Positions 25,475-33,691 of a stretch of DNA of 42,686 nt are shown in pieces. This stretch comes from an uncultured Acidaminococcus sp. GTDB lineage: Bacteria; Bacillota; Negativicutes; Acidaminococcales; Acidaminococcaceae. The first letter of the stretch is position 1. Each line of letters opens with the position of its first letter. A program made the position numbers and the translations under genes. The stretch is taken from the NCBI GenBank assembly GCA_900538365.1, contig UPXT01000015.1:1-42686 (forward strand), written 5' to 3'. The notes beneath the pieces were generated by a model. It did not search any database. It was not told where the DNA came from and saw only the letters and a program-made list of their open reading frames with translations.

Positions 25475-25912
25475 TTAGAGAACAACCATCACGTCGCCAG
25501 TGGCAACCGTATCACCAGCGCTGACGCGAACATCGGATACAGTACCATCTTCCGGAGCCATGATTTCATTCTGCATCTTCATGGCTTCAAGGATCAAGAG
25601 GACATCGCCAGCTTCAACTTTATCGCCAGCTTTGACGTTGACGGACAGGACCTTGCCAGGCATCGGAGCTTCAACCGTAATGGAGCCGGCAGGAGCAGCG
25701 GCAGCTTCTTTCTTAGGAGCCGGAGCAGGAGCAGCAGCAGGAGCAGCAGCCGGAGCGGCAGCAGGAGCCGGAGCAGCAACAGGAGCAGCAGCCGGAGCCG
25801 GAGCAGCAGCAGGAGCAGCAGGAGCAACAGGAGCAGCAGCGACGGTGCCGCCGACTTCTTCAACTTCTACAGAATAAACCGTACCGTTAACGTTGACATT
25901 GAATTTTTTCAT
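25475..25912 (-). CDS. gcdC: Biotin carrier subunit GcdC of the sodium-pumping decarboxylase
   Basis: GcdC carries the biotin that shuttles CO2 from the alpha subunit to GcdB. The C-terminal biotinyl domain has EAMKM with the biotin-accepting Lys112 of 145. An N-terminal ~20-residue segment (MKKFNVNVNG...) is joined to it by an Ala-Pro linker of roughly 45 residues (about 25-67), a flexible swinging arm known in GcdC proteins. The linker DNA is a degenerate GCA/GCC/GGA-type repeat that makes low-complexity open frames in other frames. Only one copy of gcdC is present. Confidence 0.95.
   Translation of the reverse strand: MKKFNVNVNGTVYSVEVEEVGGTVAAAPVAPAAPAAAPAPAAAPVAAPAPAAAPAAAPAAAPAPAPKKEAAAAPAGSITVEAPMPGKVLSVNVKAGDKVEAGDVLLILEAMKMQNEIMAPEDGTVSDVRVSAGDTVATGDVMVVL
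25690..25840. repeat. Low-complexity triplet-rich DNA of the GcdC linker
   Basis: The segment is built from repeated GCAGCA, GGAGCA and GCCGGAGC units that code for the Ala-Pro linker on the minus strand. Such DNA can change length by slippage. Open frames on the plus strand here (Ser-Arg or Gly-Ala rich) are by-products and not genes. Confidence 0.7.
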
Positions 25913-25990
25913 GAGAAAACCCTCCTTAAAAATGTAACTGAACTGTTTGCCTAATGGCGAATGATTGGTGAATAGTCCCTCTTCTATTCA

Positions 25991-26317
25991 TCAAAAGTAG
26001 TGATGAGGCAGCGCCATCGGTTCCATTTTCCGTTTGTGTTCGGCAATGGCGGCCATGAGTGCTGCGGCAACTGCGTCATCCTCATCCTGGATCATAGCCA
26101 GGACAGCTGCGATGGCAGCTACCTTTTCTTCCTCTTGGCGCTTTTGAGCGGCATTGGAAGCCGGTTTTACTGGGACGGCAGCTTTCTTAGGCTGCGCGTT
26201 CTTTTTTTTTGTCGGATCGATCCAGTAAATCACTTTCATCAGGATTCCAAGGACGATCAACACACCAAATACAATGGTCATGTTGATGACCGCAATGAGC
26301 CAAGGATTCTCTGTCAT
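25991..26317 (-). CDS. gcdD: Small membrane subunit GcdD of the sodium-pumping decarboxylase (OadG-like)
   Basis: GcdD is the small subunit that anchors and stabilises the decarboxylase complex, equivalent to OadG or MmdD. The 108-residue protein has one N-terminal membrane segment (WLIAVINMTIVFGVLIVLGILMKV region), a Lys/Ala/Pro stretch, and an acidic Ala-rich helix (AAIAAVLAMIQDEDDAVAAALMAAIAEHKRK), a shape typical for this subunit. The ATG at 26317 is chosen, with GAGGTG about six bases upstream; an in-frame GTG three codons earlier overlaps that site. It begins the gcdDCB series downstream of mmdA. Confidence 0.9.
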   Translation of the reverse strand: MTENPWLIAVINMTIVFGVLIVLGILMKVIYWIDPTKKKNAQPKKAAVPVKPASNAAQKRQEEEKVAAIAAVLAMIQDEDDAVAAALMAAIAEHKRKMEPMALPHHYF

Positions 26318-26364
26318 GAATGTCACCTCACTTTCCTTTTCGTAGGTAATGGTTTATATCAAAA

Positions 26365-27891
26365 TCACAGAGGAATATTACCGTGTTTTTTCTTTGGCCG
26401 GTCTTCCTGCTTGGATTTTAACATACGCAGCGCTTTGATCAAGGTCGGGCGGGTCGTCTTCGGTTCGATGACCATTTCGACCATCCCGTGTTTAGCCGCA
26501 TAGTAAGGTGTTGCAAAATTCTCAATGTATTCCTCGGTCTTTGCTTCGACATCTTCCTCATGACGGAAAATAATCTTAGCAGCTCCCTGAGGACCCATAA
26601 CGGCAATCTCAGCGGTCGGCCAAGCAATGACGTGGTCGGCGCCAAGATCCTGGGCGCACATGGCAAGGTAGGCCCCGCCATAAGCTTTGCGGGTTACAAG
26701 GGTAATCTTGGGAACCGTGGCTTCACAGTAAGCATAAAGCATCTTGGCCCCGTGACGGATGATGCCGCCGTATTCTTGGTCCGTTCCCGGCAGGAAGCCC
26801 GGTACATCAACAATGTTGATGAGGGGAATCCCGAAGGAATCGCAGAAACGAATGAAGCGAGCCGCCTTATCGGAGGCATTGATATCAAGACAGCCAGCCA
26901 TGATGCGCGGCTGGTTGGCAATGATGCCGACCGTACTTCCGTCCAAACGGGCCAGACAGGTAATGATGTTGCGAGCATACATACGATGCGGTTCCACGTA
27001 TTCACCGTTATCGACGATACTGCGGATGATCTTGTACATGTCGTACGGCATATGGGACCCATCAGGAATGATGGTATTAAGCGATTCATCCATGCGGAAC
27101 GCACTGTCACCCGTATCATAGACCGGCGGCTTTTCTCGGTTGTTCGAAGGCAGGAAGCTTAGAAGATACCGAATCTGTTCCAAGCAGTCCGCATCGTTTT
27201 CCGCCGCAAAATCAGCCACGCCGGAACGGGTGCTGTGCGTGAAAGTTCCGCCTAGGTCTTCCTGGCCAACATCCTCACCCGTTACGGATTTGACGACTTC
27301 CGGACCGGTAATGAACATTTTCGAGCTCTTCTTCACCATGTAGATGAAGTCTGTCAGGGCCGGACTGTAAACAGCACCGCCGGCGCAAGGACCCATGATG
27401 GCCGAAATCTGCGGGATAACCCCGGAAGAAAGGGTGTTCTGCTTGAACATCTTCCCAAAGCCAGCAAGGGCATCCGTAGCTTCCTGGATACGGGCCCCAC
27501 CGGAATCAGCCATTCCGATGATGGGCGCGCCCGTTTTTAAGGCCATGGCCTGAACCTTGGCAATCTTATTGGCATGCATCTCGCCCAAGCTGCCGCCTTC
27601 AACGGTAAAGTCCTGTGCAAAGACAAAGACTGTACGGCCATTGACCGTACCATAACCAGTTACAACCCCATCACCGGGCAAATATTTCTTTTCCTGGCCG
27701 AAATTGGAGCAACGATGCTCCACAAATTTATCAAGCTCTACAAAACTGCCTTGGTCCAAAAAGGAAGTGATGCGTTCCCGGGCCGTCATCTTGCCGGAAT
27801 CGTGCTGTTTGGCAACCCTTTTGGCACCGCCGCCAGCTTCTATTGTTTCGTAGCGCTGCAGCATATCATCAATTTTTTCTCTAGTAGTCAA
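26365..27891 (-). CDS. mmdA: Methylmalonyl-CoA decarboxylase alpha subunit-like carboxyltransferase
   Basis: The 508-residue protein belongs to the MmdA/PccB carboxyltransferase family: it starts with a RVAKQHDSGKMTARERI region and has the acyl-CoA site GMADSGGARIQEA and the second-half motif MGPQGAAKIIF. It is distinct from GcdA (586 residues, different family branch). The start is TTG at 27891 with AAGGGGG eight bases upstream. The gene heads the operon that supplies GcdD, GcdC and GcdB, so it may form an alternative decarboxylase complex using the same carrier and pump. The substrate is inferred, most likely methylmalonyl-CoA; other acyl-CoAs are possible. Confidence 0.85.
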   Translation of the reverse strand: MTTREKIDDMLQRYETIEAGGGAKRVAKQHDSGKMTARERITSFLDQGSFVELDKFVEHRCSNFGQEKKYLPGDGVVTGYGTVNGRTVFVFAQDFTVEGGSLGEMHANKIAKVQAMALKTGAPIIGMADSGGARIQEATDALAGFGKMFKQNTLSSGVIPQISAIMGPCAGGAVYSPALTDFIYMVKKSSKMFITGPEVVKSVTGEDVGQEDLGGTFTHSTRSGVADFAAENDADCLEQIRYLLSFLPSNNREKPPVYDTGDSAFRMDESLNTIIPDGSHMPYDMYKIIRSIVDNGEYVEPHRMYARNIITCLARLDGSTVGIIANQPRIMAGCLDINASDKAARFIRFCDSFGIPLINIVDVPGFLPGTDQEYGGIIRHGAKMLYAYCEATVPKITLVTRKAYGGAYLAMCAQDLGADHVIAWPTAEIAVMGPQGAAKIIFRHEEDVEAKTEEYIENFATPYYAAKHGMVEMVIEPKTTRPTLIKALRMLKSKQEDRPKKKHGNIPL

Positions 27892-28252
27892 ATGCGATAC
27901 CCCCTTATGGATCTGTATCGAAAATCTAAAATTTCATTAATTTACTAAATATTTAAAACAGAGTCATTGTAACATAAATTGCAAAACCTGACTAGTTGTT
28001 TTCACCAAATAGCCTATAGGAAAAAGCTTGCCCCCCCATGGGATTTTTCTTATATATCCAAGAAAGGCCCGTCTCCGTTTCCGTTCGAGACACTGCATTG
28101 TAGATGATAACAAGATTTCTGACAACTTGCAAGCAAAGGGAAAGCGCATTTTTTTCATATGTTCTTTTACCCCGCATAGGCTCTCATTTTCTTTCCCTTC
28201 AGCCTATAAGTTTTCTCGGTTTTGCCTTCAATATGAGTTGACGCCGCATCCG
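27892..28252 (-). other. Intergenic region upstream of mmdA
   Basis: This 361-base gap holds the mmdA leader, a promoter candidate (27966-27974), the octamer AGCCTATA at 28011 and again at 28201, and a loose inverted repeat ATAGGCT (28176-28182) / AGCCTAT (28201-28207) soon after the hydrogenase-like gene. No hairpin with a proper T run was found, so the end of the upstream operon is undefined. No gene is apparent. Confidence 0.5.
27966..27974 (-). promoter_or_regulatory. Candidate extended -10 promoter of the mmdA-gcdDCB operon
   Basis: The minus strand reads TGTTACAAT, an extended -10 (TGn then TACAAT at 27966-27971). A -35 box is not convincing. The leader would be about 70 nt. Confidence 0.45.
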
Positions 28253-29542
28253 TCATTTCTTTCGGGATCGACGCGACCGGATGATGCAGTCTTCTTCCTT
28301 GGCAAAGCCCCGAATGACATCCTCGGCAAAGATGCGGCATGTGGGTGCTCCGCAGGCCCCGCAGTCAAGGCCAGGGAGCCGTTCCGCAAGGGCCGTCAGC
28401 CGCTCCATCTTTTCCATGGCTGTTCCAAAATCAGGATCAAGGGGCGGAGCCGGTTTGGCCTGGAGGGACTTGATGTAGTTCTTGGAACTTGGAAAATTTT
28501 CACAAATGCGGGCGGCCTGCATCGCTTCCCTGCGGTCCTCCCACTCCCGTTCATGACGCAACATGGCCCGTCTTTCAAGGTTCTTTGTCCCGACAAATTT
28601 ATTGACGGCCACACTGGGCCCGCCGACACAGCCTCCGTCACATATATAACAGCTGACGTATTCAACGTCGGTGAGACTCCCCAACGTAATCTGCTTTAGG
28701 ACCTCATCCACGTCTTCCGGTCCGCTCACACTAAGCCCATGCCGGCATCCCGTAGAAATCAGTTCTCCCCGCTCGGTTCCCCAAAGCAGTTCATAGCTGG
28801 TCCCCACGAGGGCTTGGGGCAGTTCATTCTTTTCTTTCCGGATCTCACTGATGACAACGGAAAGGGGTCCATAAAGAGAGGCCAGTGTAAAGGAACCGGT
28901 TACGGCCGTATGGGCTACATCCACCGACTGATGGATGTTCGTGCCCTTGGCAGGACAAGGAGATAGGAACCATATACCGACATCCTCCGGCGCCAGATTC
29001 AGGCGCTTCATGGTTTCCCGCCGTACATAGATGGCGGCTGCTTCAGCCGGCGCTAGGGCTGGCACAACGTGACAGATAAGTTCCGGATATTTTGTTTGGA
29101 TCAGGCGCAGCACAGCAGGACAGGCCGAGGAAATCACCGGATAAGGTCCCTTGTAGGAAGCAAGATAAGCTTCGATTTCCTCACTGATATAGTCCCCGGC
29201 AAGGGGCACATCAAAAACACTGTCAAACCCAATTTCCTTGAGGCCCTGCCAAAGAATGGATGCTGAAATGGTCCCGTCAAACTGGGCATAGAAAGACGGC
29301 GTAGCCAGGGCAATATTGACCTTGTAGCTTTTCAGCTCCTCCAAAGGTTCCACCAAAGCGGCAATGGCCCGGGTTGGACAGCAGCGGATACATTCCCCGC
29401 AGTCAATGCAGCGGTCGGAAATGATGACCGCTTTGCCATCCCGGACCCGGATGGCCTGGACAAGGCATTTCTTGACACAGAGGAGACACCCGGTGCAACG
29501 GTCCTCTTCGACACGAACGGAATTCAAATAGGAACGATCCAC
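28253..29542 (-). CDS. [FeFe]-hydrogenase-like protein of the sensory type
   Basis: The 429-residue protein has two N-terminal [4Fe-4S] motifs (C16/19/22/26 and C45/48/51/55), an H-cluster domain, and a C-terminal four-Cys cluster motif (C394, C397, C402, C419). All four cysteines expected to hold the H-cluster are present: C141 (SSACP), C196 (SPCPAK) and C301/C305 (CDGGC). Position 140, which is the proton-relay Cys in fast hydrogenases, is Ala, as reported for sensory hydrogenases. Many canonical loop residues are also changed. The start is GTG at 29542 with AAGGTG seven bases upstream. A role in H2 or redox sensing is inferred from these changes and from the neighbouring ATPase and regulator; catalysis is not excluded. 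Confidence 0.85.
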   Translation of the reverse strand: MDRSYLNSVRVEEDRCTGCLLCVKKCLVQAIRVRDGKAVIISDRCIDCGECIRCCPTRAIAALVEPLEELKSYKVNIALATPSFYAQFDGTISASILWQGLKEIGFDSVFDVPLAGDYISEEIEAYLASYKGPYPVISSACPAVLRLIQTKYPELICHVVPALAPAEAAAIYVRRETMKRLNLAPEDVGIWFLSPCPAKGTNIHQSVDVAHTAVTGSFTLASLYGPLSVVISEIRKEKNELPQALVGTSYELLWGTERGELISTGCRHGLSVSGPEDVDEVLKQITLGSLTDVEYVSCYICDGGCVGGPSVAVNKFVGTKNLERRAMLRHEREWEDRREAMQAARICENFPSSKNYIKSLQAKPAPPLDPDFGTAMEKMERLTALAERLPGLDCGACGAPTCRIFAEDVIRGFAKEEDCIIRSRRSRKK

Positions 29543-29563
29543 AGAGGGTCACCTTCTTTCTTG

Positions 29564-29977
29564 TTACTGACAAAGGAAGGTCATGATGACCGTAGTTCCT
29601 TCCCCTACCTTTGTCTGGATTTCAAACGCATCGGATACTTTCTTCATATTGGGAAGGCCCATGCCGGCCCCAAATCCCTTGGCACGGATTTCCTCCGAAG
29701 CCGTGGACCAGCCTTCCTGCATGGCCTTCTGCACATCCGGAATCCCCGGACCATGGTCGATGACCCTTACAATAATAGCTTTAGGTGAAAAATCCGCAAG
29801 GACCTTGCCCCCGCCGCCATGGATCAAACAATTGATTTCCCCTTCGTAGGTTCCAATGGCAATACGTCGAATAAGTTCTGGCGAGAGTCCCAGCTGCTGG
29901 AGCATTTCCTTGATGGAAATCGACGCCGCACCGGCCCGCTCGAAGTCACCTTTTACAACAGGATATTCCTTTTCCAC
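29564..29977 (-). CDS. GHKL ATPase, anti-sigma/histidine-kinase-like
   Basis: The 137-residue protein has the Bergerat ATP-binding fold as found in RsbW-type anti-sigma factors: an N box (EGEINCLIH, near residue 43), G1 box DHGPGIPD and G2 box GFGAGMGLPNMKK. It lacks a phosphoacceptor histidine domain. The frame is open to 30130, but that part overlaps the DRTGG gene. The GTG at 29977 starts one base after that gene's stop, with GGAGAG eight bases upstream. Lying between DRTGG and hydrogenase-like genes, it may pass a signal by kinase or partner-switch activity (inference). Confidence 0.8.
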   Translation of the reverse strand: MEKEYPVVKGDFERAGAASISIKEMLQQLGLSPELIRRIAIGTYEGEINCLIHGGGGKVLADFSPKAIIVRVIDHGPGIPDVQKAMQEGWSTASEEIRAKGFGAGMGLPNMKKVSDAFEIQTKVGEGTTVIMTFLCQ

Positions 29978-29978
29978 G

Positions 29979-30347
29979 TCAGCGGCTCTCCGCATCCTTC
30001 GCAGTGCAGCCCCGCAGCCCCAGACTGTAGAGGCGTCCGCAGGCCTCGAACATGGTGCACTTCGTGTAAAGGACGGGAATATCCTTTCTCTTGGCGGCCA
30101 TGAGGACATCACTTTCAGGATGCTTGTCACGAACGAAGATTATGGCGGCAATATCACTGACATCAGCCGTACGGACAACTTGGATATTGAGCAGTCCCGT
30201 CAAGAGTACAGCCTTGTTCTTGGCATAGGCCAGGACATCACTCATCATATCACTGCCGCAGGCCATCTTCACTTCCCGGTTCAGGAGATTTTCCCCACAG
30301 GCCACTTGGGCATCCAGGACTTCCACTGCTTGTTTCAAAGTAATCAT
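29979..30347 (-). CDS. DRTGG domain protein
   Basis: The 122-residue protein matches the DRTGG domain family, a small domain of unknown function often found with CBS domains or hydrogenase gene clusters. GAGGAGG lies seven bases before the ATG. It is the first of three genes DRTGG-ATPase-hydrogenase-like that follow the SARP-type regulator by 35 bases. Two Cys residues near the C-terminus (CTMFEACG) could respond to redox, but this is a guess. Confidence 0.75.
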   Translation of the reverse strand: MITLKQAVEVLDAQVACGENLLNREVKMACGSDMMSDVLAYAKNKAVLLTGLLNIQVVRTADVSDIAAIIFVRDKHPESDVLMAAKRKDIPVLYTKCTMFEACGRLYSLGLRGCTAKDAESR

Positions 30348-30382
30348 GTTTTTTCCTCCTCTTGGTGATCAATCAACTCGCG

Positions 30383-33300
30383 TTAGGAACGTCGGGTAAT
30401 ACAAAACAGGCTTTCCAGCTGCTGCCGTTCCCAAGCGTCCCGATGGGGGTCAAGGGCCTGCAGCGCTTTGGTCGCATAACTGGACATACTTCCCGGGTAA
30501 TGGATACTGATGGAACGTTGGGGGTGTTGATGTTTGATCAGGGCAATCGCCATATAGACATAGCCCGCCTCCCGGGGATTATTCATCTTACTGAGTTTCT
30601 GCACGGCATCATCAAGGAAGCCCATAGCCTCCTTTTCCTGCTCCTTGCGCATGGCAAGCAGTGCCAAGTAGGATTCCACAATGGAATGGCGCCAGCAGAA
30701 ATTATAACGGGGGAAGAGTTCATAGGCCTTTCGAAAATACTTTTCAGCCTGCTCATAACGGCCCATAGCATAACAAACCACACCGGCATTGCAGGAAAAG
30801 ACAACCCAAGAGCTGTAGGCATCCTGGTCCCTCGCGTATTCCATGGCCTTGTCATAATAGTCGAGGGCTTCTTGATAACGGCCCATGCCGCGCCGGATTT
30901 CCCCCAAATAATTATAGGCACCGGCAATGTTCAGGGCATACCGCCGCTGGACGCTCTGGGTCACCATGAAAGTGGAAATGGATTCCTTGAGAAGCCGTTC
31001 CGCCTCAGAGAAATTCCCCTGCATGATCATGTTAAGACCTTTGAGACGAAGGAGGATGCCCATTTCCTTATGATAGTTGCACTCATCGGCTACATTGAGG
31101 GCAAGTTCCAGATAGTTCTTCATCTCTTCCGTATTGCCAATCTGGATGTCGTAATAAATCATCTGCTTGTAGCCCATAAGGAGATAATCAAGGTTTCGCA
31201 CCTCGGAAGCAATCTCCACAAGGCTCAGGATGTTCCGGACCCCCTTTTCATATTCACCGGTCCGGATATAATGACGGCCCATAAGGTGCAGGTAGGTCAT
31301 ATCAAGGTCCTTGACCTCACCTGTTTCCCCATAGGTCCGATGGATGGTGTGCATCATCTCATCGACCTCACTCACCAGTTCATCCAGGTGCAGTTCCAAA
31401 AAGAAACTTTCATTCCGGCTTTCTTCCACACCGCCAGTCAGGTCAAGGACGGGAAACAGTTCATTGCTGAAATTGAGGTAATACATAAGGGTCTTGAGTT
31501 TATAGCGCCCCATGTTCCACCAATTCCCCGACTCCTTGTAATGATATTCCAGATGGCGATAGATCCGGATATCCTGTGTGGAATGAGTGAGTCGTTTTTC
31601 CCAAAGGCCGGCCACGTAGCTATGCAGGATGCGCCATTTTTCCGGTGAAATCTGCTGTTTGACATAGCTTGCCAGTTTCTGCTGAATGATTTCGTAGAGC
31701 ACTTCTGGCTGTTGGGGAATGGCTTTGATGAAGCCCGTTTTTTCAAGGACTTCCAAACTTTCCAGGACCTGGAGATTGTTAAGGTGCATATATTCCGAAA
31801 TCATGGCCAGCGGCGCGCCGTCGTAGAAAAGAGCGATGAAGTCAAGAATCTTGCGTTCTTCATCAGACAGGGCAGCACAGCCATTGCGGAAAATGGTCCG
31901 AACATTTTCCGTCAGATTGTCTAGGCTCCCCGTCGTTTTCAAGGCCATGAGGTATTCCTTGAGAAGAAAAAGATTACCTTCTGAATCTGCAAGGAGCTGG
32001 CTGATGATCTCGTCCGTGAGAGGAACACCCGGTTGGTAGGCTTCACTGACAGCCTTGACCGTGTCCTTTGTCAAGGGCAAAAGCTCTACACGGTGCACTT
32101 TTTCATACATGGAAACCGTTGACACGAATTGCTGAAAGTCCTTGTCTTCACTGCTGCGAGCCGTGAGGAAAAAGAGGAAGCGATGGGATTTTTGATGGAG
32201 GATCAGGCTGGTCAGGAGCGACAGACTGAAAGGATCCATCCACTGCAGGTCCTCAAAAACAATCACGAACGGTCTTGCCGCCGCCACTTCTTCCAAAAGG
32301 GAATAAAGGGTATGGAAGATGGCATCAAATTTCAGCATTTCCTTGATTTCGCCAAGACCTGATTCATGTCCATCCATCACGTCAAACTGTGGGAAAAGTT
32401 TGTAGACCCGGTTGGGATCGATTGTGGAAACCCGGATATGTTCCTTTTGGATCAGGCTGCGCAGCGCGTCAAGGATGCTTATCCACGGGCGCAGGAGAAT
32501 ATTGCGTTCCGGTTGGAAGCAATTGGTCTGGACGACGGCAAATTCCGGAGGCAGCTGATCCAAGGACGCATCTTTCACAAGTGTCTTGCCGCTGCCCGCA
32601 TTGCCATAAAGGAATATGGCCGTGTTTTCCCCCACCCTCACGAAGCGGTCCAGTTGGTTCCGGAGCAGCTGGGTTTCCTTTTCCCGCCCCAAAACATTCG
32701 GGCCCAAGCTGCTCAAGGCAGAATGTCCCTTGGCTTCCTTTGCAGAAGCCTCCTTCATCATGGTTTCGATTTCCGGCGGTACGCTGCTCTGGAGTTCTTC
32801 ACGGAAGAGTTTTTTCATCTCATCGTAAAGCTCCAACGCCTGCCGCATATTGCCCTGTTCACAATAGGTACGCAGCAGGAGAATATAGATGCTTTCATCA
32901 TAAGGATTGTGGGTAATAAGCTGCCGGCCGTAACGCGTAACTTTGGCCATGTTGCCAATGGCAACAGCTTCCTTGAGCTTTTGAAAAAGGACGTCCAGAT
33001 AAAGGCCTTCAAGACGGTCCCGTTCCGTAAGATACCAGGATTCATATTCCGGGGAATCCTTCACATAAAAGCCTTGGAGGAAACTTCCTTGATAAAGGTC
33101 CAGCTGATTGCCCGGATCCCTTTCAAATTCCGTAACATCCACCTTGAAATCAATGTCCGGATTAACCTTGATAATCGCCTTCCGTGGAGAGACAAAGACA
33201 TTGGGTCCCAAGAGCTTCTTGGTTTCATAAATGGCATTGCGAAGATTTTTCCTAGCAATGGCATCGGATTTATCCCCCCAGAGGATCCCACTCAGTTCAT

Positions 33301-33433
33301 CACGCATGACCGTTCCTTTGACGAGGATATAATATACGAGGGCATTCACTTTATTGTACGGAAAAAAGACTTCCTGCCCATCTTTTTTGATTACTGGTGC
33401 GCCTAAAAAACGCGCCTCAAGAGTATGCGCCAT
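30383..33433 (-). CDS. SARP-type regulator with BTAD, AAA ATPase and TPR domains
   Basis: This large protein (1016 residues from the ATG at 33433) has an N-terminal OmpR-like winged helix and BTAD region (residues about 1-225; e.g. NKVNALVYYILVKG and LWGDKSDAIARKNLRNAIYE), then an ATPase domain with Walker A GNAGSGKT (about 277-284) and Walker B VFEDLQWMD (about 392-400), and C-terminal tetratricopeptide-like repeats to the end. Such STAND-like regulators activate transcription after ligand or partner binding. GGAGG ten bases before the ATG supports this start. A GTG at 33481 is open but lies near the expected transcript start. It leads the hydrogenase-like module. Confidence 0.88.
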   Translation of the reverse strand: MAHTLEARFLGAPVIKKDGQEVFFPYNKVNALVYYILVKGTVMRDELSGILWGDKSDAIARKNLRNAIYETKKLLGPNVFVSPRKAIIKVNPDIDFKVDVTEFERDPGNQLDLYQGSFLQGFYVKDSPEYESWYLTERDRLEGLYLDVLFQKLKEAVAIGNMAKVTRYGRQLITHNPYDESIYILLLRTYCEQGNMRQALELYDEMKKLFREELQSSVPPEIETMMKEASAKEAKGHSALSSLGPNVLGREKETQLLRNQLDRFVRVGENTAIFLYGNAGSGKTLVKDASLDQLPPEFAVVQTNCFQPERNILLRPWISILDALRSLIQKEHIRVSTIDPNRVYKLFPQFDVMDGHESGLGEIKEMLKFDAIFHTLYSLLEEVAAARPFVIVFEDLQWMDPFSLSLLTSLILHQKSHRFLFFLTARSSEDKDFQQFVSTVSMYEKVHRVELLPLTKDTVKAVSEAYQPGVPLTDEIISQLLADSEGNLFLLKEYLMALKTTGSLDNLTENVRTIFRNGCAALSDEERKILDFIALFYDGAPLAMISEYMHLNNLQVLESLEVLEKTGFIKAIPQQPEVLYEIIQQKLASYVKQQISPEKWRILHSYVAGLWEKRLTHSTQDIRIYRHLEYHYKESGNWWNMGRYKLKTLMYYLNFSNELFPVLDLTGGVEESRNESFFLELHLDELVSEVDEMMHTIHRTYGETGEVKDLDMTYLHLMGRHYIRTGEYEKGVRNILSLVEIASEVRNLDYLLMGYKQMIYYDIQIGNTEEMKNYLELALNVADECNYHKEMGILLRLKGLNMIMQGNFSEAERLLKESISTFMVTQSVQRRYALNIAGAYNYLGEIRRGMGRYQEALDYYDKAMEYARDQDAYSSWVVFSCNAGVVCYAMGRYEQAEKYFRKAYELFPRYNFCWRHSIVESYLALLAMRKEQEKEAMGFLDDAVQKLSKMNNPREAGYVYMAIALIKHQHPQRSISIHYPGSMSSYATKALQALDPHRDAWERQQLESLFCITRRS

Positions 33434-33498
33434 GATCCCTTTCCCTCCAATCATCTGGCACGTATCCGCATCAGATGTCACTACTAAAAGTCTCCTCC

Positions 33499-33527
33499 AT
33501 TATAATATAAAAACGCCGATATGACAA
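33499..33527 (-). promoter_or_regulatory. Strong promoter of the SARP-type regulator operon
   Basis: On the minus strand TTGTCA (33522-33527, 5/6) and TATAAT (33499-33504, 6/6) are 17 bp apart, the best housekeeping promoter in the window. Transcription would start near 33492. Confidence 0.75.
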
Positions 33528-33651
33528 AGAAATCCAGCCGTAATGTTGGCTTATTTCCTACCGTTTCCGCAATTAACAGAACGAATGATCGGGGCTTTTC
33601 CTTACATTTTAGAAAATAGCATGCAAAATCATTGCACTGCGCAAAAAAAAC

Positions 33652-33689
33652 AAAAAGGAGGCTCCCACTCAAAAGCAGGAGCCTTCTTT
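33652..33689 (-). terminator. Terminator after hutI
   Basis: GGCTCC and GGAGCC arms extended by A/T pairs form a stem, and the minus strand continues into a T run. It begins just after the hutI stop codon. Confidence 0.85.
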
Positions 33690-33691
33690 GA

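Larger units (their letters stand above)
33434..33691 (-). other. Intergenic region between hutI and the SARP-type regulator
   Basis: It contains the hutI terminator (33652-33689), an AT-rich stretch with no gene, and the regulator promoter (33499-33527). The regulator leader is about 60 nt. Confidence 0.6.

Noticed and set aside
25469..25954. Ser-Arg-rich and Gly-Ala-rich frames over gcdC
   Set aside because: They are antisense or shifted readings of the GcdC linker repeats.
28176..28207. ATAGGCT/AGCCTAT hairpin as terminator of the hydrogenase-like operon
   Set aside because: The loop is 18 bases, the stem only 7 bp, and no T run follows on the minus strand.
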